The notes under the pieces were generated by a model, which was not told the origin of the DNA, searched no databases, and saw only the letters and a program-made list of their open reading frames with translations. Source: an uncultured Fibrobacter sp. (GTDB taxonomy: Bacteria > Fibrobacterota > Fibrobacteria > Fibrobacterales > Fibrobacteraceae). Taken from it: a DNA stretch of 16,168 nt. The stretch lies in contig CALATK010000145.1 in the NCBI GenBank assembly GCA_937891805.1, forward strand, positions 1-16,168, given 5' to 3'. This document shows, piece by piece, positions 5,685 to 11,834 of this stretch; within the stretch, counting starts at the first letter, position 1; each line of letters begins with the position of its first letter. The position numbers were made by a program, and so were the translations under genes.

Positions 5685-6104
5685 CTACACGAACTCTACC
5701 ACGAGTTGTTTGCCGAGGGCATGGGCTAGCTTGTAGAGCGTTTCTACAGACGGTGATCCCTTGGGTGTTTCGAAACGCTGATAGGCCTGCGGGGTGATGT
5801 TTGCCCGCCTTGCCACATCGCTTTTCTTTTGACCTCTGCGGGCTTCGAATAGCTTGTATGCAATCTCGATTCGCGGGGAAAGTTCGACCGCATAAAGTCC
5901 CTTGTCGATGTCGGGCGTCGTCTTGGGTAAAATCATGGTGTTGCCTAGATCCAGGTCGCATTCCATGGCACCGTCAAGGGCGTCTTTTGCCTGCCTGAGC
6001 GCTTCTTCTTGCGTGTTGCCGAAGGCGTTTACATTGGGCAAATCGGGGAACGAAACCACGAAACCCATGTCCTTGTCTTTTTCAATTTTTGCTGCGTAAT
6101 TCAT
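5685..6104 (-). CDS. HicB-family antitoxin, apparently without a HicA partner
   Basis: A 139-residue protein. Residues 1-70 form the HicB fold (MNYAAKIEKDKDMGFVVSFP, DLPNVNAFGNTQEEALRQAK): a partly degraded RNase-H-like domain that binds HicA. Residues ~80-130 form an Xre-type helix-turn-helix (AYKLFEARRGQKKSDVARRA, NITPQAYQRFE, SVETLYKLAHAL) for DNA binding. GAGG at 6113-6110 lies five bases before the ATG. HicA is a small dsRBD-like toxin normally encoded right beside HicB; neither 5570-5684 nor 6105-6369 holds such a frame on either strand. The gene may be a regulatory or anti-addiction solo HicB, or the remnant of a full system. Its own promoter (6154-6182) carries a perfect palindrome. 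Confidence 0.88.
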   Translation of the reverse strand: MNYAAKIEKDKDMGFVVSFPDLPNVNAFGNTQEEALRQAKDALDGAMECDLDLGNTMILPKTTPDIDKGLYAVELSPRIEIAYKLFEARRGQKKSDVARRANITPQAYQRFETPKGSPSVETLYKLAHALGKQLVVEFV

Positions 6105-6153
6105 GATTGCCTCTACTGGTCAAACAACCCCTTTTCTTTAAACTTCATAGATT

Positions 6154-6194
6154 AAAATACAATAAATTTATTTATTTGTCAATAAATAAATTTA
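6154..6194 (-). promoter_or_regulatory. hicB promoter with perfect 14-bp palindromic operator
   Basis: Minus strand: -35 TTGACA (6182-6177), exactly 17 bases, -10 TATTTT (6159-6154). TAAATTTATTTATT (6163-6176) and AATAAATAAATTTA (6181-6194) form a perfect 14-bp inverted repeat with loop TGTC, covering the -35 and the spacer. This is the expected layout for autorepression by the HicB helix-turn-helix. It is the only consensus-like -35 in the window. Confidence 0.7.
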
Positions 6195-6327
6195 ATCATA
6201 CCTCCGTTTTCAGGGTGTCCTCTATATAAGACGGAGATGTAGGCCGAAAAGAGCCTTGTAAAGAAACTTTTTACGGGAAAAGAATAGTTCTTTTTGAAAA
6301 TGTTAGACAAATCTGCTTTTTTTTTCT

Positions 6328-6333
6328 TACATT
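6328..6333 (+). promoter_or_regulatory. Candidate -10 element of the second FISUMP gene
   Basis: TACATT preceded by a T-tract (GCTTTTTTTTTCT) and followed by CTGGCG, resembling the elements before fabF and 11835. The inferred leader of ~30 bases carries GGAG at 6360-6363. Confidence 0.45.
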
Positions 6334-6369
6334 CTGGCGTAAGCAAATTACAATCTTACGGAGAAAATT

Positions 6370-7419
6370 ATGAGAAAACAGTTCAGTATGTCGCTTAAGA
6401 GTCATGTCATTGCGAGCACCCTTGGGTGCGTGGCAATCTCTTTCCCGCTGTTCCTTACCGCTTGCGGCGACGACAGCTCGTCTTCTCCGAGTTCGGAGGA
6501 AACGTCGTCGGACTCTTCGTACAGCGAACCTGCGTCCAGTTCCCTTGAAGAGGAGGAAAGCTCTGATTCCCGCGACGAAGAAAGTTCCTCTAGCGAGGAA
6601 TCTAGCGCTGTAGAAGAATCCTCCAGTTCTTCTGAAGAGCTGTCCAGTAGTTCCAGTGAACGCTATGCCTGGCAGCACCTGAACAAGAATCTGTCCTATG
6701 GAGAAATTACCGACGAAAGGGACGGCACCGTCTATAAGACCATCAAGATAGGGAACCACACCTGGATGGCAGAAAACCTGGGAAGGGGGTGCTCTGGCAA
6801 GTATGGTTGCTTGGATTATTATAGTGCTGATATATGCCCGTCAGGGTGGCATGTTCCAAGCAGGAAAGAATGGATGACCCTCTATGGTGAGGATGTGTTG
6901 GACGGTAAACTTTGGATAGAATCGGGCTGTACTAAAGAATCGGGCTGTACTAGTAGCGCATTGATGGAAAAAACAAACACAACAGGGTTTAGTGCCTTGC
7001 CCGGTGGGTATATGTGGGATGGAAATTTTCTTGGAGCGGGTCGCGAAATAGAGTTCATGACTGCAGACACAACAACTTGGAGAGATCCTTCTACTGGCCA
7101 TACCTATACCAGACAAGTAGGTGTTGAAATTTCAGGAACCGATTCGGATCCCGGTATTAAGAGCATGGCTAGTACTTATTTGACCCGCAGTGTCCAATTT
7201 TATACCCGCTGCATCATGGACCCCGAGGGATTTGACTACATCGTGAACTATCTGAAAAAGGAACTGGCCGACGTTCCTGAAACGGCTTGCAGCGAGGCTC
7301 TAGGTGGCAAAACTGCGTATGTCGGTTATAGTTACAAGAAGGCCGTGTGCAAGGAAGACGAGACGACCCACGAATGGGCCTGGGTAGAAGAAACCCTGGA
7401 TTGGATGGTAAAGGAATAG
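6370..7419 (+). CDS. FISUMP-domain lipoprotein 2, divergent
   Basis: A 349-residue predicted lipoprotein. The signal peptide ends in lipobox L-T-A-C with Cys32; ATG 6388 (MSLKSHV) is an alternative start, but GGAG at 6360-6363 favours 6370. Residues ~33-98 are an almost pure Ser/Glu/Asp linker. The FISUMP domain follows (~110-280): DGTVYKTIKIGNHTWMAENL, ICPSGWHVPSRKEWMTLY, FSALPGGYMWDGNF, SVQFYTRC. It is shorter than in the first paralogue; the NFWSSTE segment is replaced by EFMTADTTTW. A C-terminal extension (~290-349) holds CSEALGGKTAY and AVCKEDETTHEWAWVEETLD, like the Cys module near the N-terminus of the first FISUMP lipoprotein. Codons ~12-24 of the signal peptide are made of a palindromic intergenic-type repeat (6405-6440). 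The gene is divergent from hicB. Function unknown. Confidence 0.88.
   Translation: MRKQFSMSLKSHVIASTLGCVAISFPLFLTACGDDSSSSPSSEETSSDSSYSEPASSSLEEEESSDSRDEESSSSEESSAVEESSSSSEELSSSSSERYAWQHLNKNLSYGEITDERDGTVYKTIKIGNHTWMAENLGRGCSGKYGCLDYYSADICPSGWHVPSRKEWMTLYGEDVLDGKLWIESGCTKESGCTSSALMEKTNTTGFSALPGGYMWDGNFLGAGREIEFMTADTTTWRDPSTGHTYTRQVGVEISGTDSDPGIKSMASTYLTRSVQFYTRCIMDPEGFDYIVNYLKKELADVPETACSEALGGKTAYVGYSYKKAVCKEDETTHEWAWVEETLDWMVKE
6405..6440. repeat. GTCATTGCG palindromic repeat inside the signal-peptide codons
   Basis: TGTCATTGCGAGCACCC (from 6405) followed by TTGGGTGCGTGGCAATCTC. GCACCC (6416-6421) pairs with GGGTGC (6424-6429), and outer ATTGC (6409-6413) with GCAAT (6433-6437). It encodes HVIASTLGCVAIS, part of the hydrophobic core of the lipoprotein signal. 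A related copy lies in inverted orientation at 7456-7487. Confidence 0.65.
6919..6952 (+). repeat. Short in-frame direct repeat in FISUMP lipoprotein 2
   Basis: GAATCGGGCTGTACTA occurs at 6919-6934 and again at 6937-6952, an 18-base period giving ESGCTK-ESGCTS. The duplication adds a second Cys and keeps frame. Confidence 0.8.
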
Positions 7420-7427
7420 AATGCCGA

Positions 7428-7443
7428 GGGGGAGGCTTCCCCC
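7428..7443. repeat. GC-rich hairpin between convergent genes
   Basis: GGGGGA (7428-7433) pairs with TCCCCC (7438-7443) across GGCT. The complement reads GGGGGAAGCCTCCCCC then TCGGC, matching the GGGGAAAGCCTTCCCC element before folC. There is no T-run on either side, so terminator function is doubtful although the site lies between convergent genes. Confidence 0.5.
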
Positions 7444-7455
7444 ACATTAGGGGTA

Positions 7456-7487
7456 GAGATTGCTTCACTGCGCTTGCGCAATGACAA
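7456..7487. repeat. GTCATTGCG repeat, inverted copy
   Basis: GAGATTGCTTCACTGCGCTT then GCGCAATGACAA; its complement starts TTGTCATTGCGC and ends GCAATCTC, the same ends as 6405-6440 but with a different centre. The two copies flank most of the second FISUMP gene in opposite orientation. Confidence 0.65.
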
Positions 7488-7490
7488 GTG

Positions 7491-8348
7491 TTAGGTAGTC
7501 TTTGCGGCTTTCTTCTGCTTTACGATTAGCACGATCAGCCAAATAAGGCCGGTCAAAATCATGAGGCTGCACAGCGTCTGGCCGCGGCTCATGCCGAACA
7601 GGTCCACGCGTCCAATGTGGGCGTCGGGCATGCGGAAAAACTCGATGAAGAACCGTGCGGTGCCGTAGCCTATCAGGTACAGGCAGGGCATCTTGTCGTG
7701 GAGGGCAGGAATGCGGCGCAGGTTGTAGAGCGCTACGAACAAAAGAACGCCTTCGAAAAGCATTTCGTAGAGCTGGCTCGGGTGGTGGAGCACCGGCGGG
7801 CTCACCAGGCTGTCCTTTGCCCGCGGGAACCACATGCCGATGGGGCTGGTGGTCACTTCGCCAAAGAGTTCCCCGTTGATGAAGTTCCCCCAGCGTCCCC
7901 AGGTGTAGGCCAGGGGTGCCAGCAGAAAGCAAAGGTTCAGGGTTTTCCACAGGTCCATCTTGTTGCGCCTGATACCGATGATGGTGAACACGGTGCCAAG
8001 GATTAGCCCCCCGTGGTAGCTCATGCCCGAAATACCCACGAAATGCCCGTTGCTCATGGGAATAAGGATTTCGGTGGGGTTAGCGAGGTAGTAGTCCGCC
8101 TTGTAAAAGAACACGTAGCCAAGGCGCGCCCCGATGATGATGCCCGCGATAATCCAGGTGAAAAGGCTGTCGAACTGTTCCTTGGTGTAGCCCAAGTTTT
8201 CTTTCTTGTTGATGTGGGTCAGAGTCAGGTAGCCCGTGACGAAGGCGAAAATGTACATGATGCCGTACCAGCGCACGGGGAAACTCCCCAGCGTGAATGC
8301 GGTTCCGTCAAAATACGTGGGAATCAGGTTCCACCAGGACAAATCCAT
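7491..8348 (-). CDS. lgt: Prolipoprotein diacylglyceryl transferase (Lgt)
   Basis: A 285-residue inner-membrane enzyme that transfers diacylglycerol from phosphatidylglycerol to the lipobox Cys of prolipoproteins, the first step of lipoprotein maturation. The Lgt signature GRWGNFINGELFG spans 151-163, with the conserved Arg152 and Asn155. MSYHGG (109-114) supplies the conserved His112, and TARFFIEFFRMPD near residue 230 is the C-terminal Arg-rich motif. About seven hydrophobic segments are visible (for example 28-45, 62-82, 111-128, 136-150, 260-278), matching the known topology. Its ATG lies one base after the stop of the upstream transpeptidase gene (TAA-C-ATG), with AAGGAAAG overlapping that gene's end, so the two are translationally linked. 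At least four lipobox proteins in this window would be its substrates. Confidence 0.97.
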   Translation of the reverse strand: MDLSWWNLIPTYFDGTAFTLGSFPVRWYGIMYIFAFVTGYLTLTHINKKENLGYTKEQFDSLFTWIIAGIIIGARLGYVFFYKADYYLANPTEILIPMSNGHFVGISGMSYHGGLILGTVFTIIGIRRNKMDLWKTLNLCFLLAPLAYTWGRWGNFINGELFGEVTTSPIGMWFPRAKDSLVSPPVLHHPSQLYEMLFEGVLLFVALYNLRRIPALHDKMPCLYLIGYGTARFFIEFFRMPDAHIGRVDLFGMSRGQTLCSLMILTGLIWLIVLIVKQKKAAKTT

Positions 8349-8349
8349 G

Positions 8350-9741
8350 TTACTTTCCTTTCTTGGTGTTCAAATTCTGGTGCGCCCAGTAGTTCATGAT
8401 CATGGCGGCCACCTGGGTGGCGGGCTGGCTGCGGACCTTCTGCAGGTCGTGAATCTGCAAGATGACCACCACGATGGCCTTCTTGGGGTCTTCCTTGGAC
8501 TGGGCGAATCCCTTGAACCATTCGTAGCGTCCGTAGGGGTCGTGCCCGTCCAGGGAGCCAGTCTTTCCGCCGATGTCCAGGGCGTTGTAGTTCTTGCGGG
8601 CCATGTTCCGGGTGGAAATCTGCTTGCGGGCCGTTCCGTTTGTGATGGAGCGGATCATGGCCTGCCTAAGCCCGTAGTAGGTGTTCTCGCTGAAGGAACC
8701 TGCGTTCAAGGCGATGCGGTTCTTGGGAGCGTAGGGGGCGAGGTTTTCGGCCCATGGAATTTCAAGAGGTTTCTTTGCGAGAATCGCCCGGACCTGTGCC
8801 GCCGCCAAAAGCGGGGTGAGGGTGGTGGATTCCGTAAAGCCGCAGCTTACCTCGGCAAGTCCGTAGCCGCTGTCGGGCGGTGTATAGCTGGAGCGGCCAG
8901 GGATGCCGCTTGGGAAGTTGGTGTTGTAGCCCAGCTTTTTGGCGGCCTCTTTCAGCCTGCCGGCCCCTACGTTCAGGCCGATGAGGGCGAGGGGCGGGTT
9001 TGCGGACATGGCGTAGGCGTCTTGCAGCTCGATGGTGGGGCCCGTGTAGTTCTCCTTGACCCGTAACTGGTTCTTGTACAGCGTGTGGTAAGAGCCGATC
9101 ATGGGGATGGGGGTGTTCAGGGAGTAGCGCTTGCTGTCCATGGCGGCGGCGATGGTGATGGTCTTTGCCAGGGAGGCTGCGGGGAAGGTGTTCTTCACGA
9201 AAAAGTCCGGGGTGCTCTGGACCTTTTCGTCTTTGCGTTCGCCCCAGGCGATAATCTCGTTGGTCTGCACGTCCACCACCAAGATGACGCCGTACATGGG
9301 CTTGAAACGGCGGAGCATGTTGTCGATTTTTTCGGCCAGGAATACGTTCTTTTGGGCCTTGATGTGGGTGGAGTCGATGACCTCGATTTCGGGGGGAACC
9401 TCGGGGGTGACCGCCGCAGTGATGGCGGCCTGGGCGTTGGCCATGTCTTCGGCCTTCTGCTCGGCGGGGGTCAGGGGCGAACCTTCGGCCATGGCGGTTT
9501 CGATGTCCCTTGCTCCGGAATCGCTTGCGGCGCTGTCGTTGACTGGATTGCTGGAGGTGTTGCCTGCGGAGTCGGCGGCAACGAGGGGTGCTTCCGGCGC
9601 TTCGGGGAGCTTTGCGACTTCTTCTTTTTTGTCGCCTCCGAAAATGCAGGAGCCTATCATGAAACATAGGGTCGCGAATATCCCCAGGGCGATAATGCGG
9701 TTGCGGAGCCGTTGGGCGTAGGGCAGGGGTTGAATGGGCAT
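8350..9741 (-). CDS. Penicillin-binding transpeptidase-domain protein with lipoprotein-like N-terminus
   Basis: A 463-residue penicillin-binding protein with the three active-site motifs of the transpeptidase/beta-lactamase superfamily: S190-L-A-K193, S246-A-N248 and K393-T-G395. Residues ~150-455 form the transpeptidase domain (YGVILVVDVQTNEIIAWGER, FPAASLAKTITIAAAMD, YGLAEVSCGF, TTLTPLLAAAQVRAI, GGKTGSLDG). The N-terminus has a hydrophobic stretch (16-31) ending I-G-S-C32, a plausible lipobox; if not cleaved it is a simple membrane anchor. Residues ~33-145 are a low-complexity Ala/Glu/Pro/Ser spacer reaching into the periplasm. There is no glycosyltransferase domain and no obvious class B dimerisation domain, so it is not a standard FtsI or MrdA. 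Cell-wall crosslinking or trimming is the likely role. The gene lies 3 bases after orn and 1 base before lgt. Confidence 0.85.
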   Translation of the reverse strand: MPIQPLPYAQRLRNRIIALGIFATLCFMIGSCIFGGDKKEEVAKLPEAPEAPLVAADSAGNTSSNPVNDSAASDSGARDIETAMAEGSPLTPAEQKAEDMANAQAAITAAVTPEVPPEIEVIDSTHIKAQKNVFLAEKIDNMLRRFKPMYGVILVVDVQTNEIIAWGERKDEKVQSTPDFFVKNTFPAASLAKTITIAAAMDSKRYSLNTPIPMIGSYHTLYKNQLRVKENYTGPTIELQDAYAMSANPPLALIGLNVGAGRLKEAAKKLGYNTNFPSGIPGRSSYTPPDSGYGLAEVSCGFTESTTLTPLLAAAQVRAILAKKPLEIPWAENLAPYAPKNRIALNAGSFSENTYYGLRQAMIRSITNGTARKQISTRNMARKNYNALDIGGKTGSLDGHDPYGRYEWFKGFAQSKEDPKKAIVVVILQIHDLQKVRSQPATQVAAMIMNYWAHQNLNTKKGK

Positions 9742-9744
9742 CTG

Positions 9745-10299
9745 TTAAAGGGATTCCTTGAAGATGGTCTTGCGGTAGTAGGCCAGTTCGGCGATGCTTT
9801 CCCGGATGTCGTCCAGGGCCTGGTGCTTCTCTTGCTTCTTGAATTCGGGCAGGTTCGGGTACCAGCGGAAGGTGAGTTCCTTGATGGAACTGACGTCGAT
9901 GTTCCTGTAGTTCAGCCAGCCCGTTACCTTGGGCATGTACTTGTACATGAACCTGCGGTCCTGCGTGATGGAGTTTCCGCAGAGCACGTTCAGTTTCTCC
10001 TGGGTGAAGGGCTTGATAAAGTCCAGGGTCATCTGGTCGGCATCGGCAATGGAAAAGCGGGATTTGCGGCAACGGTCGATAAGCCCGCTCTGCTTGTGGT
10101 GCTTGGAATTCCACTCGTCCATGCCGTTGAAGATGTTTTCGGTCTGGTAGATGGCAAGCACCGGGCCTTCGGCGAGAATGTTCAGGTTCGGGTCGGTCAC
10201 GATGGTGGCCACTTCGAGGATTACGTCTTTTTCGGGGAAGAGCCCCGACATTTCCAGGTCCATCCACACCAGGTTCGGTGCGCTTTTAATCTTTGCCAT
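9745..10299 (-). CDS. orn: Oligoribonuclease (Orn)
   Basis: A 184-residue DEDDh 3'-5' exoribonuclease that degrades 2-5-nt RNAs and pGpG, finishing RNA and cyclic-di-GMP turnover in the cytoplasm. Motifs: ExoI LVWMDLEMSGL (Asp14, Glu16), the ILEVATIVTDPNLNILAEGP block, ExoII GNSITQDRRFMYKYMP, and ExoIII HQALDDIRESIAELAYYR with the catalytic His and Asp. Similarity to the E. coli protein is evident along the full length. The frame extends nine codons upstream to a TTG (10326), but the ATG at 10299 gives the family's normal N-terminus. Promoter-like TAGATT at 10315-10310 lies only ten bases before that ATG and no Shine-Dalgarno is seen. First gene of an orn - transpeptidase - lgt run with 3- and 1-base gaps. 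Confidence 0.95.
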   Translation of the reverse strand: MAKIKSAPNLVWMDLEMSGLFPEKDVILEVATIVTDPNLNILAEGPVLAIYQTENIFNGMDEWNSKHHKQSGLIDRCRKSRFSIADADQMTLDFIKPFTQEKLNVLCGNSITQDRRFMYKYMPKVTGWLNYRNIDVSSIKELTFRWYPNLPEFKKQEKHQALDDIRESIAELAYYRKTIFKESL

Positions 10300-10309
10300 A
10301 ACGGTGCTA

Positions 10310-10315
10310 AATCTA
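10310..10315 (-). promoter_or_regulatory. Candidate -10 element of orn
   Basis: Minus strand TAGATT preceded by GAAAAAAAC. The inferred transcript start near 10303 leaves only about four bases before the ATG at 10299. The element drives the orn - transpeptidase - lgt run and is divergent from the fabF promoter. Confidence 0.45.
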
Positions 10316-10462
10316 GTTTTTTTCAAATAGTTGAGAGCGGATTATGAGCCGATGTTATCTTTTCATCGCATTTTTCTGTCCGTTTTTCACCGGTGGTGTC
10401 TTTTTGTCGCCAACCTTCGCCAAATGATAAATAAAACTATTTAATGTAAGTTTTTTATTTTC

Positions 10463-10468
10463 TATATT
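10463..10468 (+). promoter_or_regulatory. Candidate -10 element of fabF
   Basis: TATATT preceded by TTTTTTATTTTC and followed by GGCTCGCG. A ~30-base leader follows, with AGGAG at 10495-10499 before the ATG at 10505. No clear -35. Confidence 0.5.
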
Positions 10469-10504
10469 GGCTCGCGTTAATTTGTTACACCAATAGGAGC
10501 AATT

Positions 10505-10834
10505 ATGGAAGAAGTTGTAATCACTGGTATGGGCTGCGTTTCGGCCCTTGGCAACACCCCCGATATCCTTTGGGATAATCTTTTGCAGGGAAAGTCCGGC
10601 ATTGCCACCATTGACCGCTTTGACGTAAGCGCGTGCCCCATCAAGATTGCCGCCGCCGTGAAGGAATTCGACGGTTCCGAATATTTCAGCAATCGCGACC
10701 AGTCCCGTTTTTCCAAGTGCATCCAGTATGCCGTCTATTCCGCCTACAAGGCCCTGGCCAACGCAGGAATTGACCCCAAGGCCGAAGACCCCAGTCGCTC
10801 AGGCGTGATTCTCGGGGCCGGCGTGGGCGGATAG
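10505..10834 (+). CDS. fabF: FabF beta-ketoacyl-ACP synthase II, N-terminal fragment (gene split by frameshift)
   Basis: This 109-codon frame is the start of a 3-oxoacyl-ACP synthase of the KAS II type, which elongates acyl-ACP with malonyl-ACP in fatty acid synthesis. It shows VVITGMGCVSALGNTPDILW, GKSGIATIDRFD, a Phe/Arg-rich helix before IQYAVYSAYKAL and GVILGAGVGG, and stops at a TAG (10832-10834). In the E. coli protein the equivalent GSGIGG is followed without interruption by the rest of the domain. The rest continues here in the +1 frame from about 10833. Total length 10505-11717 is 1213 bases: 404 codons plus one base, a normal FabF length with one extra base (or two missing). AGGAG at 10495-10499 gives a strong start. 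On its own this fragment has no catalytic residue. Confidence 0.85.
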   Translation: MEEVVITGMGCVSALGNTPDILWDNLLQGKSGIATIDRFDVSACPIKIAAAVKEFDGSEYFSNRDQSRFSKCIQYAVYSAYKALANAGIDPKAEDPSRSGVILGAGVGG

Positions 10835-10838
10835 CGCC

Positions 10839-11717
10839 GTGACGCTAGCCAACCGCGGCCCTAGCCGTGTGTCCCCCTTCTTTATCCCCATGGCCATCGT
10901 GAACATGCCCGCCGGTGAAGTTTCTAACCGTACCGGTTGGATGGGCCCCTGCTTTGCTGTGGTTTCCGCCTGTGCCACCTCCAACCACTCCATCGCCGCC
11001 GCCTACGACGCTATCCGTCTGGGTCGTGCCGACATCATGCTGGCTGGCGGTACCGACGAGACGGTGAACCCGCTGGCCTTGGCTGGCTTTACCAACATGC
11101 ATGCCCTGAGCAAGCGCAACGACGACCCGTCCACAGCCTCTCGCCCCTTCGACAAGGACCGCGATGGCTTTGTGATGGGCGAAGGTTCCGGCATTCTGGT
11201 GCTTGAAAGCCTCTCTCACGCCAAGAAGCGCGGCGCCAACATTCTGGCCCGTATCGCAGGTGTTGGCATGAGTGCCGATGCCCACCATATGTCCGCTCCC
11301 CGCGAAGACGGCGAAGGTGTGCGTCTCGCTATCGAGATGGCGCTCCGCGATGCAGGAATTTCTCCGAACGACGTGGGCTACGTGAACACCCACGGCACTT
11401 CTACTCCTCTTGGCGACGTGGCCGAATGTTCCGCCCTGGAAAAGGTGTTCGGCGCCCGCGACAGCCTGAAGGTGAACTCCTCCAAGTGCATGATCGGGCA
11501 TGCCCTGGGTGCCGCCGGCGCTCTCGAGGCTATCATTACCGTGAAGTCCCTGCAGAACCAGATGGTTCATGCTACGAGGAACGTGTTCAACCAGGACGAA
11601 CGCATCCACCTGGACGTGTGCGCCAACAAGAACACCAGTCACGACTTCAAGTACGCCCTGTCCGACGGCTTCGGCTTTGGCGGCCAGAACAGCGTGCTGC
11701 TTTTGGCCCGCGACTAA
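10839..11717 (+). CDS. fabF: FabF beta-ketoacyl-ACP synthase II, C-terminal catalytic fragment
   Basis: The remainder of the KAS II enzyme, open from GTG 10839 and in fact readable from the frameshift point. It carries the whole Cys-His-His site: nucleophile Cys45 of this fragment in VVSACATSNHS, His in YVNTHGTSTPLGD, and His in SSKCMIGHALGAAG. The glycine-rich end LSDGFGFGGQNSVLLLARD matches the family's FGFGG. RGPSRVSPFFIPMAIVNMPA is the usual segment just after GVGG and a short connector. No ribosome-binding site precedes 10839, so independent translation is unlikely. The absence of any other damage over 290 codons suggests either a sequencing error, a very recent mutation, or recoding at GGA-TAG. 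Followed by a strong inverted-repeat terminator. Confidence 0.88.
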   Translation: MTLANRGPSRVSPFFIPMAIVNMPAGEVSNRTGWMGPCFAVVSACATSNHSIAAAYDAIRLGRADIMLAGGTDETVNPLALAGFTNMHALSKRNDDPSTASRPFDKDRDGFVMGEGSGILVLESLSHAKKRGANILARIAGVGMSADAHHMSAPREDGEGVRLAIEMALRDAGISPNDVGYVNTHGTSTPLGDVAECSALEKVFGARDSLKVNSSKCMIGHALGAAGALEAIITVKSLQNQMVHATRNVFNQDERIHLDVCANKNTSHDFKYALSDGFGFGGQNSVLLLARD

Positions 11718-11722
11718 TCTTA

Positions 11723-11808
11723 ATTAGGAATTAGGATTTCGGATTTCGGAATTTATTGCCAAGAAATAATTCCGAATTCTGAAATCCGAACTCTGAATTG
11801 AGTTTTTT
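11723..11808 (+). terminator. Inverted-repeat terminator after fabF
   Basis: GGATTTCGGATTTCGGAATT (11734-11753) pairs with AATTCCGAATTCTGAAATCC (11768-11787) at 18 of 20 positions across a 14-base loop. Weaker pairing of the flanks (TAATTAGGAATTA with CTCTGAATTGAG) extends the stem up to a TTTTTT run at 11803-11808. The same T-run is the upstream tract of the next gene's promoter element. Confidence 0.65.
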
Positions 11809-11809
11809 C

Positions 11810-11815
11810 TATCTT
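11810..11815 (+). promoter_or_regulatory. Candidate -10 element of the DUF2279 gene
   Basis: TATCTT directly after GTTTTTTC and followed by TGCTGGCG. It deviates from TAnATT at one position. The inferred transcript start is close to the GTG at 11823, with the ATG at 11835 about a dozen bases further; no Shine-Dalgarno is visible. Confidence 0.4.
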
Positions 11816-11834
11816 TGCTGGCGTGAATTTTGCA

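Noticed and set aside
6105..6369. Possible hicA toxin upstream of hicB
   Set aside because: Translations of this stretch are short and interrupted; the sequence is A/T-rich promoter and palindrome.
8236..9066. 276-codon plus-strand open frame opposite lgt and the transpeptidase gene
   Set aside because: Antisense to conserved genes; the Gly/Val-rich translation is what a complement of biased codons gives, with no motif.
8762..10267. 501-codon open frame on the minus strand across orn and the transpeptidase gene
   Set aside because: It overlaps two well-supported genes on the same strand in another frame and its product is Arg/His/Pro-rich shadow sequence without domains.
10845..11642. 265-codon minus-strand open frame opposite fabF
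   Set aside because: Antisense shadow of the conserved FabF C-terminal fragment; translation is low-complexity Gly/His/Val and has no start signal.
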